Shown piece after piece: positions 49,299-56,889 of a stretch of 64,000 nt of DNA (the stretch's first letter is position 1; the number at the start of each line of letters is the position of its first letter). A program made the translations under genes and the position numbers. The DNA is from Tautonia sociabilis (lineage in GTDB: Bacteria; Planctomycetota; Planctomycetia; Isosphaerales; Isosphaeraceae), in the NCBI RefSeq assembly GCF_003977685.1, contig NZ_RYZH01000002.1, positions 124,001 through 188,000 on the forward strand, given 5' to 3'. The notes under the pieces were generated by a model that worked only from the letters and a program-made list of their open reading frames with translations, was not told the DNA's origin and made no database searches.

Positions 49299-50297
49299 TC
49301 AGCCCGTCGACCTCTCCCCAAAGGCCATCCGGGCGCAACCGGCGGCCCCGATGTATCCGGCATCACCACCGAGGGTCGCGTAGTCGATGATCGTCTTCGC
49401 CGCCGGAAGCGGGAAGGCCATCCGCCTCACTCCCTCCCGGATCAACCCGATGAACTCGGGCCCGGCGCTGGACATGCCGCCACCGAAGAGGATGATGTCC
49501 GGATCGATCAAGTGCATCAGGCAGACGGCGCCGACGGCCAGGTAGTGCGCCGTCTCCCGCATCAGGCGAGACGCCAGGGGATCACCGGCAAGGGACTCCT
49601 CGTTGATCGACCGCGCGGTCAGCGTGCCGGCCGCGAGGTGGCGACGGAGGGCTGTCTCCTCGTCGGCCCGCTCCAGGGCCTCGACGGCCCGCTTCACCAG
49701 CGCGGTGGCGGAGGCATACGCCTCCAGGTGGCCGTAGCCGCCGCAGCCGCACTGGCGGCCATTCTCCATCTGGATGATCATGTGGCCGACCTCGGCACCG
49801 TGGCTGTGGCGACCCTCGATGATCTTCCCCTGTTCCACGATGCCGCCGCCGACGCCGGTGCCCAGCGTGAACAGCACCAGACTGGACACCCCCTTGCCCG
49901 CACCGACCCAGAATTCGCCGTACGCCGCGGCGTTGGCATCGTTCTGGAGCACGGTCGGCTTCTTCAGGAGCGCGGCGAGGCGGTCGCGCACCGGGAAGTT
50001 GTTCCATCCCGGCAAGTTAGGGGGTTCGAGTAGCATTCCGCCGGCGATGTCCATGGTGCCGGGGGTGCCGAGCCCGACCGCCGCGATGTCGTCCCAGGAC
50101 AGCCCGCTCGCCTCGACCGCCAGCCGGCCGGCCTCGGCCAGCGTGGCGACGCCCGCCTCGGGCCCCCTCGCCGCATGGGTTTCGATGCTGACCGAAGAGA
50201 GAGAGCGGCCCTCGTCGTCGACGACCCCGCTCTTGACGTTGGTCCCTCCCAGGTCGATGCCCAGGTAGAACGGCAAACGGCGTTCGGTTGCGCTCAT
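49299..50297 (-). CDS. ROK-family sugar kinase (glucokinase-like)
   Basis: The product has 332 residues. It phosphorylates a hexose with ATP. The phosphate-binding segment is LGIDLGGTNVKSG, the catalytic Asp is Asp120 in QNDANAAAYGE, and TLGTGVGGGI follows. The ROK zinc site is usually CxCGxxGCxE; here it is Cys183-x-Cys185-GGYG-His190, with His172 upstream in EVGHMII. The third Cys is His, which can still bind zinc. The ATG at 50297 begins just before the ATP motif; an upstream TTG/GTG region is low complexity. A good sigma70 promoter lies at 50362-50390. Glucokinase is the most likely function. Confidence 0.93.
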   Translation of the reverse strand: MSATERRLPFYLGIDLGGTNVKSGVVDDEGRSLSSVSIETHAARGPEAGVATLAEAGRLAVEASGLSWDDIAAVGLGTPGTMDIAGGMLLEPPNLPGWNNFPVRDRLAALLKKPTVLQNDANAAAYGEFWVGAGKGVSSLVLFTLGTGVGGGIVEQGKIIEGRHSHGAEVGHMIIQMENGRQCGCGGYGHLEAYASATALVKRAVEALERADEETALRRHLAAGTLTARSINEESLAGDPLASRLMRETAHYLAVGAVCLMHLIDPDIILFGGGMSSAGPEFIGLIREGVRRMAFPLPAAKTIIDYATLGGDAGYIGAAGCARMAFGERSTG

Positions 50298-50361
50298 GCC
50301 GAGCCTCGAGGCGACTCCCGGACGGAGTGGTGTGGGTCGATGCGACGGGGCGAAGCGTTTC

Positions 50362-50390
50362 AATTTAGCCACGGGCGCCCGGCCGGTCAA
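50362..50390 (-). promoter_or_regulatory. ROK kinase promoter, TTGACC-N17-TAAATT
   Basis: TTGACC (50390-50385) and TAAATT (50367-50362) are 17 bases apart on the minus strand, with about 58 bases of leader. Both boxes match sigma70 at 5 of 6 positions. Confidence 0.6.
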
Positions 50391-50548
50391 TCGTGCGAAA
50401 ACCGCTCCTCATGACCCGGGTCGAGTCTACCATACGATGAGGGAGGCCGGTGCCCGGATCGTTGCGGCCCCGAGCGTGCGCCGGTAGGGTAGCCGAGAAG
50501 GGGGGCCAGCGCCGTTCCCTCCCCGACGCACATCGACGAGACGCACCC

Positions 50549-51487
50549 ATGAGACGCCGGAAGACCCTGGGATGGGGCGTGCTCGCCCTGATCGCGCTGT
50601 CGGTTAGCCTGGCCGCGGGCCAGCAACGATCCGGGGACCGGCCGCCCCCCGACCGGGCCAACGTCCCCTACGGCCCTCACGAGCGAAACGTCCTGGATTT
50701 CTGGCGGGCCGACACGGACGGGCTTACCCCCCTGGTCGTTTACATCCACGGGGGGGGATTCCGGGGAGGAGACAAGGCGGGAGTTCCTCCTGAGCTGCTC
50801 CGGGGCTGTCTGGAGGCAGGGATCTCGGTCGCCTCGATCAACTACCGACTCTCGCAGCACGCCCCCTTCCCCGCTCCGATGCTCGACGGCGCCCGGGCGA
50901 TCCGGTTCCTCCGCTCAAAGGCGGAGGATTGGGGGATCGACCCCGACCGCATCGCCGCCTCGGGAGGCTCGGCCGGCGCGGGGATCTCCCTCTGGGTCGG
51001 CTTCCACGACGACCTGGCCGACCCCAACGCCGAGGACCCGGTCGACCGCCTGTCCAGCCGCCTCTCCTGCATGGCGGTCGTCGGGGCCCAGACGACCTAC
51101 GACCCCCGGGTGATCGCCACCATCGTCGGCGGCAGGGCGGCCGAGCATCCGGCCCTGCCGCTCTTCTTTGGCCTAGCCGAAGACCAGTTCGACTCGGAGT
51201 CGGCCGCCGAGCTGTTCGAGCAGGCCTCTCCGGACACCTCTGTCTCTCCGGACGACCCTCCGGTCCTGCTAGTCTACAATGAACCGAAGGGACCGCTCCC
51301 TCCTGATTCCCCCCCCGGACGGGGAATCCACCATCCCAACTTCGGCGAGTACCTGAAGGCGAAGATGGACGACCTGGGGATCGAGTGCACCTGCGTGCAT
51401 ATCGATGACCTGGAGGGCGGGCGACCCGAGGCTGACGCCGAGATCATCTCCTTCTTCCGCCGCCAGTTCGGGATCGATGGCCCCTGA
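50549..51487 (+). CDS. Secreted alpha/beta hydrolase (esterase-like)
   Basis: The product has 312 residues with a signal peptide (LGWGVLALIALSVSLAAGQQ). The oxyanion-hole motif HGGGF and the nucleophile elbow GGSAGAG are typical of the hormone-sensitive-lipase/BD-FAE esterase group. INYRLSQHAPFPAPMLD fits the same group. The C-terminal His is probably that in CVHIDDLEGG; it is preceded by a Pro/Gly-rich loop. The start at 50549 coincides with the signal peptide; the gap upstream has a TACGAT-like -10 without a clear -35. The next gene follows after 18 bases. Confidence 0.88.
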   Translation: MRRRKTLGWGVLALIALSVSLAAGQQRSGDRPPPDRANVPYGPHERNVLDFWRADTDGLTPLVVYIHGGGFRGGDKAGVPPELLRGCLEAGISVASINYRLSQHAPFPAPMLDGARAIRFLRSKAEDWGIDPDRIAASGGSAGAGISLWVGFHDDLADPNAEDPVDRLSSRLSCMAVVGAQTTYDPRVIATIVGGRAAEHPALPLFFGLAEDQFDSESAAELFEQASPDTSVSPDDPPVLLVYNEPKGPLPPDSPPGRGIHHPNFGEYLKAKMDDLGIECTCVHIDDLEGGRPEADAEIISFFRRQFGIDGP

Positions 51488-51505
51488 GGATTCGGAGAAC
51501 CTCCC

Positions 51506-52471
51506 GTGACCGGACTGGACCTGGCGATTTCCCGCCGCCGGTGGTTGCTCGGCGTTGGGGCCCTGATCGGCTCGGCTCGGGTGAGCGCCCGGCAGACCGA
51601 TCCGCCGGAGGGAGTCTCGGATCCGCTGGACGTGATCCGACGTCGCGCCGACGAGGTCGGTCTGCCCGGATTCCGGGTGCGGGAGGGGATGCGATATACC
51701 GTGATCGGCTCCGCCTCAGACCGTTTCATCGCCGGTGCCCTTCGGCTCTGCGAAGGGCTGGCCGACGACTACCTCGATCACTTCGCTGGCCGGGGATTCG
51801 CCGTCGAGGCACCCAAGGAGAGGATGGTGATGGTCGCCCTCGACGATCGGGACGCCTTCTCCCGATTCGTGGGGGTCGAGCAGCCTCCCGAGGTGACGGG
51901 GATCTTCGAGGTCGGTCCGAACTACCTGGTCCTTTACGATGGCCGCAACGGCGGCCCCGCCGGCCCGACGGCGGAGCGAGCGAACTCGCTGACCCTGTTC
52001 CACGAGGCGATGCACCAGCTCACCTTCAATACCGGGCTGCTGCACCGAGACGCCGATATTCCCCTGGCCGTGAGCGAGGGCCTGGCGACCTATGGCGAGG
52101 TCCGTCGTCCCGGAGGCCGAGGGGAGGTCGGCGACCTAAACTGGGAGCGGCTCGCCGTGATCCTCTCGGCCCTCTCCCAGAGGCGTCCGCTCATCCCCTT
52201 GGCCGATCTGATCGGCGGCGATCATCCCTTCCAGAAGGAGGAAACGGTCCAGCTCGCCTATGCTCAGTCTTGGCTGTTCGTCTTCGGCCTGATCCGAAAC
52301 GACCAGGCGACCGAACGGTTTCGGGCCTACCTGGAGGCCCTTCGCGATGTCGAGCGGCCCCGGCCCCGGGTCGAGCTGGCCGAGGAGCACCTGGGAGACC
52401 TGGCCCGGCTCGACGCCATGCTTCCGCAGTTCGCCGCCCGGCTCTCGAGGTCGAGGGAGCCGATCCGGTGA
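51506..52471 (+). CDS. DUF1570-like zinc metallopeptidase, Tat-exported
   Basis: The product has 321 residues. The N-terminus ISRRRWLLGVGALIGSARVS matches a twin-arginine signal (SRRxWLL). The zinc motif HEAMH is at 166-170 and the third ligand is probably Glu191 in EGLATY, as in gluzincin/MA-clan peptidases. DUF1570 proteins are common and poorly characterised in planctomycetes. The GTG start at 51506 lies 18 bases after the esterase gene, so the two are co-transcribed. It ends directly against the stop of the convergent secA-like gene. Confidence 0.88.
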   Translation: MTGLDLAISRRRWLLGVGALIGSARVSARQTDPPEGVSDPLDVIRRRADEVGLPGFRVREGMRYTVIGSASDRFIAGALRLCEGLADDYLDHFAGRGFAVEAPKERMVMVALDDRDAFSRFVGVEQPPEVTGIFEVGPNYLVLYDGRNGGPAGPTAERANSLTLFHEAMHQLTFNTGLLHRDADIPLAVSEGLATYGEVRRPGGRGEVGDLNWERLAVILSALSQRRPLIPLADLIGGDHPFQKEETVQLAYAQSWLFVFGLIRNDQATERFRAYLEALRDVERPRPRVELAEEHLGDLARLDAMLPQFAARLSRSREPIR

Positions 52472-54436
52472 TTAGCCGAGCACGGGGTTCAGGCCCATGT
52501 TCTCGCGCATCTCGGCTCGGTGCTTCTCGTAGTGCATCAGTAGGCGGCGGTCCTTCCGATGCTGCCGCTCTTTTTTCGCCTGCGCTCGGGCGAAGAGGCG
52601 GCGGAAGGCAGGGCTGGTGAGCTCTCCCCGATGGGCGTATCGCGCCCGGAGCCGGCCGGCCGGCTTCTCTCCGAAGGCCTCGATTAGCTCGTCCTCAAGC
52701 GAGACGAAGAATTGGGCGTGGCCCGGGTCTCCCTGGCGGGCGCACCGGCCGGCGAGCTGGCGGTCGATGCGGAATGACTCGTGCCGCTCCGTGCCGATGA
52801 CGTGCAGGCCCCCGAGCTGCGCCACACCCTCGCCGAGCTTGATGTCGGTGCCACGGCCGGCCATGTTCGTGGCCACGGTGACCCGCCCCGGCTGGCCGGC
52901 CTGGGAGACGATCTGCGCCTCGATCGCGTGGTTCTTGGCGTTGAGGACCTGGTGCTCGATGTTCGCCTCGTTCAGGAGGGCCGAGAGCTTCTCCGACTTC
53001 TCGATCGACCGCGTGCCGACGAGCACCGGCACTCCCTTCTTGTTCAGCCGGACGATCTCATCGGCCACCGCCCGGAACTTCTCGTCCTCGGTCGAGAAGA
53101 CGCGGTCCTTCACCCAGACGCGTCGGCTGGGCTTGTTCGTGGGCACGGGGAAGACGTGGACGGAGTACGTCTTACGCAGTTCGGCGGCGTCGGAGCGAGC
53201 GGTACCGGTCATGCCGGAGAGCTTCTTGTACCGCTTGAAGAACTCCTGCACGGTCACTCGGGCGGCAGTGATCGTCTCCAGGGTGATCTCCAGCTTCTCC
53301 TTCGCCTGGATCGCCTGGTGCAGGCCGTCTTGCCACTGGCGGCCGGGCATCAGTCGGCCGGTGAACTCGTCGACGATGACCACGTCCATCACCCCCTTCT
53401 CGTTGGGGGCGACGACATACTCCTTGTCCCGGATGTAAGCGATCTGCGCCCGCAGGGCACGCTCGACGTATTCGTAGAGCTGGTCGACCGTCAGCATCGA
53501 GAACGCCGACAGGCCCGCCTTGAGCTGGACTTTCCGGCGCCCGGAGGCGTTCAGCTCGGCCTTGCGTTCCAGCGGGTCGTACTTGAAGTCCTTCGTGCGG
53601 ACGAGCGTCTTGGCGATCTCGTCGGCGCCGTAATAGGCGGAGGCCTCCTCCTGGGTCGGCTGGTTGTTAGCGCCGATGATGAGGGGGGTTCTCGCCTCGT
53701 CGATGAGGATCGAGTCGGCCTCGTCGATGATCGCGTAATGGTGGGTCCGCTGGACCGGACGGGCGGCCTCGGCCGTGGTACCGGCGCCGATGAAGGCCTG
53801 CATGAAGGTCTTGCGGTGATTCTCGCCGTGCTGGTACTTCTTGAGCTGGTCGCGGAGGAAGTCGAAGCCGAGTTCCTTGCCGGTGCCGTAAGTGATGTCG
53901 CAGCCATAGGCGGCGCGGCGGATGGAGTCGTCCTGGCCGGTCTGGATGCAGCCGACGGTCAGGCCGAGCTTGTGGAAGATTGGGGCGTTCCACTCGGCAT
54001 CGCGGTGGGCAAGATAGTCGTTGACGGTGACGACATGCACCCCCTTGCCCTGCAAGGCGTTGAGGTACGCCGGCAGGGTGCAGACCAGGGTCTTCCCCTC
54101 GCCGGTTTCCATCTCGGCGATCGACCGGAAATGGATGGCGATGCCGCCCATGAGCTGGACGTCATAATGCCGCATGCCGACCGTGCGCTTGGCCGCCTCG
54201 CGCACCAGGGCGAAGGCCTCCGGCAGCAGCTTGTTCAGCGAGTCGCCCTGGCGGGCCTTCTGGCGCAGGGCGAAGCTTCGGGCGGCGATCTGGTCGTCCG
54301 ACTCCTTCTCCAGGGTCGGCTCCAGCGCATTGATCTGGTCGACCAGAACGGCGAATCGGCCGTACCGAGCCGGGTAGGTCGGTCCCGCGATCGCCTTCGC
54401 CCGATTCAGCCAGGAAGGTCCCAGTCGGCTGGCCAT
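52472..54436 (-). CDS. secA2: Compact accessory SecA ATPase
   Basis: The product has 654 residues against about 800-900 or more for housekeeping SecA. NBD1 has the P-loop METGEGKT and DEADSILIDEARTPLI; the preprotein-crosslinking region is present; NBD2 has TNMAGRGTDIKLG and RQLAGRCARQGDPG. The last form (AGRCARQGDPG, where main SecA has RGRSGRQGDPG) is typical of SecA2-type accessory proteins. The helical wing and the C-terminal zinc-binding linker are missing or much reduced. It probably drives export of a subset of proteins or works at a different membrane. It follows ftsQ by 168 bases. Confidence 0.9.
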   Translation of the reverse strand: MASRLGPSWLNRAKAIAGPTYPARYGRFAVLVDQINALEPTLEKESDDQIAARSFALRQKARQGDSLNKLLPEAFALVREAAKRTVGMRHYDVQLMGGIAIHFRSIAEMETGEGKTLVCTLPAYLNALQGKGVHVVTVNDYLAHRDAEWNAPIFHKLGLTVGCIQTGQDDSIRRAAYGCDITYGTGKELGFDFLRDQLKKYQHGENHRKTFMQAFIGAGTTAEAARPVQRTHHYAIIDEADSILIDEARTPLIIGANNQPTQEEASAYYGADEIAKTLVRTKDFKYDPLERKAELNASGRRKVQLKAGLSAFSMLTVDQLYEYVERALRAQIAYIRDKEYVVAPNEKGVMDVVIVDEFTGRLMPGRQWQDGLHQAIQAKEKLEITLETITAARVTVQEFFKRYKKLSGMTGTARSDAAELRKTYSVHVFPVPTNKPSRRVWVKDRVFSTEDEKFRAVADEIVRLNKKGVPVLVGTRSIEKSEKLSALLNEANIEHQVLNAKNHAIEAQIVSQAGQPGRVTVATNMAGRGTDIKLGEGVAQLGGLHVIGTERHESFRIDRQLAGRCARQGDPGHAQFFVSLEDELIEAFGEKPAGRLRARYAHRGELTSPAFRRLFARAQAKKERQHRKDRRLLMHYEKHRAEMRENMGLNPVLG

Positions 54437-54604
54437 CGCCCGATTCTCCTCGATGCTCCCGGTGTCTCGAACGCGGGGACGACGCCCCGGGCCGCGCCCG
54501 GATGGCCGGGGCGCGCATGCTCCTCGACAAACGGACTCCGGGAGGGCCGATCTTCCCGAGTCTCAGGGAACTCCGTCCGCCGGGCCGGGCGGGACGGGGC
54601 CGAA

Positions 54605-55717
54605 TCAGAGGGGAGGGTTCCAGATCGGTCCTCGAGCCGAGAAGATCAGGGCACCGTCGGGAGGGGGGAACGATGGCTCGGGAGAGGCGAGCCACTCGCG
54701 AAGCATCCGGACCTTCTCGTCGGCCGAGGGCTCCCGGTCGTCGCCTTCGGACCCCGGCGGAGCCTGCCAGAAGACCCAGAAGGAGGGGCCGTCGGGCAGC
54801 CTCAGTTTGAGAAAGAGCCGGAGGGACTGGGCCCGCAGGATGGCGCCGGGGGAGTCGTCCACCGATCGGGGATCCTCGCCCCAGGCCTCCGCTTCCTCGC
54901 GGAGCATCGAGACGACATTCTCGGGCCCGAGCGGCCAGATCTCGTCGAGAAGCATGGCCGTCCCGTCGGGAGCGGTAAAGGGACCGTTTTCCTCGGTTTC
55001 CTCCAGCAGGAACCGGGCGAGTGCCGCCGAGGAGACGACCACCGGATTGGCCCCCCCATCGGCCCCCGCCGCCCCGATTTCGGCCGGCAGCTCCCAGACC
55101 GTCCCGGGAGTGCCGTCTCGAGGGGGGGCGATGCCGCCGAGCCGGATCGAGGCGCCGAGATCCTCGTCGTCGCCGGGGAAGCGCTGGAGGAAGATGGTCC
55201 CGGCTTCATCCACGACATAATCGGTGAACCCGCCCGGCTCGCTGACCCGGACCGTCGCGACGGGACGACGGCGGTAGATCACCTCCACGGCGATCCGATC
55301 GGGGTAGGAGCGGCGAACCGAGACGACACGGTCGACCCAGCGGACGTGCTTGAACGCCCGTTCCAGGGCGTCGAGATCGAGCTCCAGGGCCGATCGTCCA
55401 TCGAGCCCGGAGAGCGATCGAGAGACGGCGACGAGCATCCCCTCTCGGCCTCCCGGGAGCCAGGGGGGGGGAGTCGGCAGGATCTCCACCCGGGAGAGGG
55501 ACCAGGAATACTCCGGCCGGGCGTGGACCCGACGCATCAGGATTCCGTGCAGGTCGCCGACGACGATCAAACTCAGGGCGAGGACCAGGGAGGCCGTCAA
55601 GGCCGCCAGTCGCCCCCGGGGGCCGAGAAGCGAGGCGATCCCGCGGTCCCATCGGGCCGGCGCCCCGATCGGGGTCGCCTCGTCCTTCTCGGTCGCTTCG
55701 ATCGCCAGCCGCAGCAT
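54605..55717 (-). CDS. ftsQ: FtsQ/DivIB-like cell division protein
   Basis: The product has 370 residues. A basic cytoplasmic tail is followed by one transmembrane helix (about 37-55, LAALTASLVLALSLIVVGD). A POTRA domain lies at about 72-150 (SRVEILPTPPPWLPGG; HVRWVDRVVSVRRSYPDRIA, VIYRRRPVA) and a FtsQ-type beta domain beyond. FtsQ binds FtsB/FtsL and the division septum in other bacteria. It is 66 bases after murB in the same direction, the neighbour found in dcw clusters of many bacteria. Planctomycetes generally lack ftsZ, so the role here may be changed. Confidence 0.82.
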   Translation of the reverse strand: MLRLAIEATEKDEATPIGAPARWDRGIASLLGPRGRLAALTASLVLALSLIVVGDLHGILMRRVHARPEYSWSLSRVEILPTPPPWLPGGREGMLVAVSRSLSGLDGRSALELDLDALERAFKHVRWVDRVVSVRRSYPDRIAVEVIYRRRPVATVRVSEPGGFTDYVVDEAGTIFLQRFPGDDEDLGASIRLGGIAPPRDGTPGTVWELPAEIGAAGADGGANPVVVSSAALARFLLEETEENGPFTAPDGTAMLLDEIWPLGPENVVSMLREEAEAWGEDPRSVDDSPGAILRAQSLRLFLKLRLPDGPSFWVFWQAPPGSEGDDREPSADEKVRMLREWLASPEPSFPPPDGALIFSARGPIWNPPL

Positions 55718-55783
55718 CCGCCGATCCTCGGGCCCGCCTGGGGCCCTCGGTCCTGAGCGGGCCCCGTCCTGGCCAGGATCGGC

Positions 55784-56665
55784 TCACCAGATCTGGATCT
55801 GCAGCTCCAGCTCGTAGCCGAACTTCCTCAGGACCTCCTCCCTGGAGAAATCGATCAACTCCAGCACGTCGGCCACGGTGGCGCCGGGGTCGGCGACGAT
55901 GTAGTTGGCGTGCCGATCGGAAATCTCCGCCTCACCGATCCGCTTTCCGGAAAGACCGGCCTGGTCGATCAGGGTCCCGGCCGAGACTTCCGGCGTTGGA
56001 TTCTTGAAGATGCATCCGGCCGACTGGTGGCCGTAGGGCTGGTTCTCCTTCTTGACGATCCAGATGCGCCTCATTCGGCGGACGACCGACTCGGGATCGT
56101 CGGGCTCCAGCTCCATCTCGACGGAGAGGATGACGCAGTCATCCAGGTTCGAGCGGCGGTAGGAGAAGATCAGGTCGTCCTGCTCCCTGGTGCGGATCTG
56201 GCCGTCGGGTTCCAGCACGGTGGCGCGGCGGACGAACTGGCCGATCGCCCCCTGTCGGCCGCCGCTGTTGCCCCGGACGGCCCCGCCGACGGTGCCGGGG
56301 ATGCCCGTGAGCGTCTCCAGCCCGGCGAGCCCCGCTCGGGCGGTCTGGGAAATCAGGGCCGTCAGCGGCACGGCCGAGCCGGCAACGACCCGAGGGCCTT
56401 CGATTCGGACGTCGGAGAAGGACGGGCTCTCCAGGTGGAGGACCAGCCCCCGCACCCCCTCGTCCCTCACCAGCACGTTCGAGCCGCCGGCCAGGACGTG
56501 CCAGGGCAGCCCTTCCTCGGCGCAGCGGCGGACCATGGCGGTCAGCTCGTCAGCGGTGCCGGGGCGGGCCAGGAAGTCGGCCGGTCCTCCCAGGCGGAAC
56601 CAGGTCAGCGGCGCCAGGGGCTCGTTCGCCCTGACGGCCCCTCGGAACTCGTCGAACGGCTGCAT
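55784..56665 (-). CDS. murB: UDP-N-acetylenolpyruvoylglucosamine reductase MurB
   Basis: The product has 293 residues. It reduces the enolpyruvyl group of UDP-GlcNAc with NADPH and FAD, the second step of peptidoglycan precursor synthesis. FAD-binding segments are WHVLAGGSNVLVRDEGVRG and GIPGTVGGAVRGNSGGRQG. The Tyr in DLIFSYRRSN and the Glu/His segment EAEISDRHANYIV are conserved. The usual proton-donor Ser in GSxFKNP is Cys in AGCIFKNP, which occurs in other MurB proteins. The ATG at 56665 gives the normal length. Its promoter is at 56770-56799. Gene and ftsQ imply that this organism makes peptidoglycan. Confidence 0.96.
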   Translation of the reverse strand: MQPFDEFRGAVRANEPLAPLTWFRLGGPADFLARPGTADELTAMVRRCAEEGLPWHVLAGGSNVLVRDEGVRGLVLHLESPSFSDVRIEGPRVVAGSAVPLTALISQTARAGLAGLETLTGIPGTVGGAVRGNSGGRQGAIGQFVRRATVLEPDGQIRTREQDDLIFSYRRSNLDDCVILSVEMELEPDDPESVVRRMRRIWIVKKENQPYGHQSAGCIFKNPTPEVSAGTLIDQAGLSGKRIGEAEISDRHANYIVADPGATVADVLELIDFSREEVLRKFGYELELQIQIW

Positions 56666-56769
56666 CGTCGGTCGACACCTCGGCCGGTCGCGGGCCGACG
56701 CTCGGCTTCCCCCGGGGCGGACGGCCCCGATCGGGCGGCGAACGCCCTCCTTGGCAAGAATTGACGGGC

Positions 56770-56799
56770 ATCCTAGCCCCGCTCTCCTCCGGACGTCAA
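56770..56799 (-). promoter_or_regulatory. murB promoter, TTGACG-N18-TAGGAT
   Basis: TTGACG (56799-56794) and TAGGAT (56775-56770) are separated by 18 bases on the minus strand. The leader to the murB start is about 98 bases. The murB-ftsQ-secA2 genes probably share this promoter. Confidence 0.55.
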
Positions 56800-56889
56800 G
56801 CGGCTCGCCCCGAAGGCCTGGGGGCGATCGTCCCGCTCCCAAAGCGTTTCGGGCCGATCTCCTTCACGCGCTGTCGGAGCCCGTCGGGT

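Noticed and set aside
52781..55756. Plus-strand open frame of about 990 codons opposite secA2 and ftsQ
   Set aside because: Shadow of two real minus-strand genes; no recognisable domain.
55784..56665. MurB inactivation because the proton-donor Ser is Cys
   Set aside because: AGCxFKNP variants occur in other functional MurB proteins; all other key segments are present.
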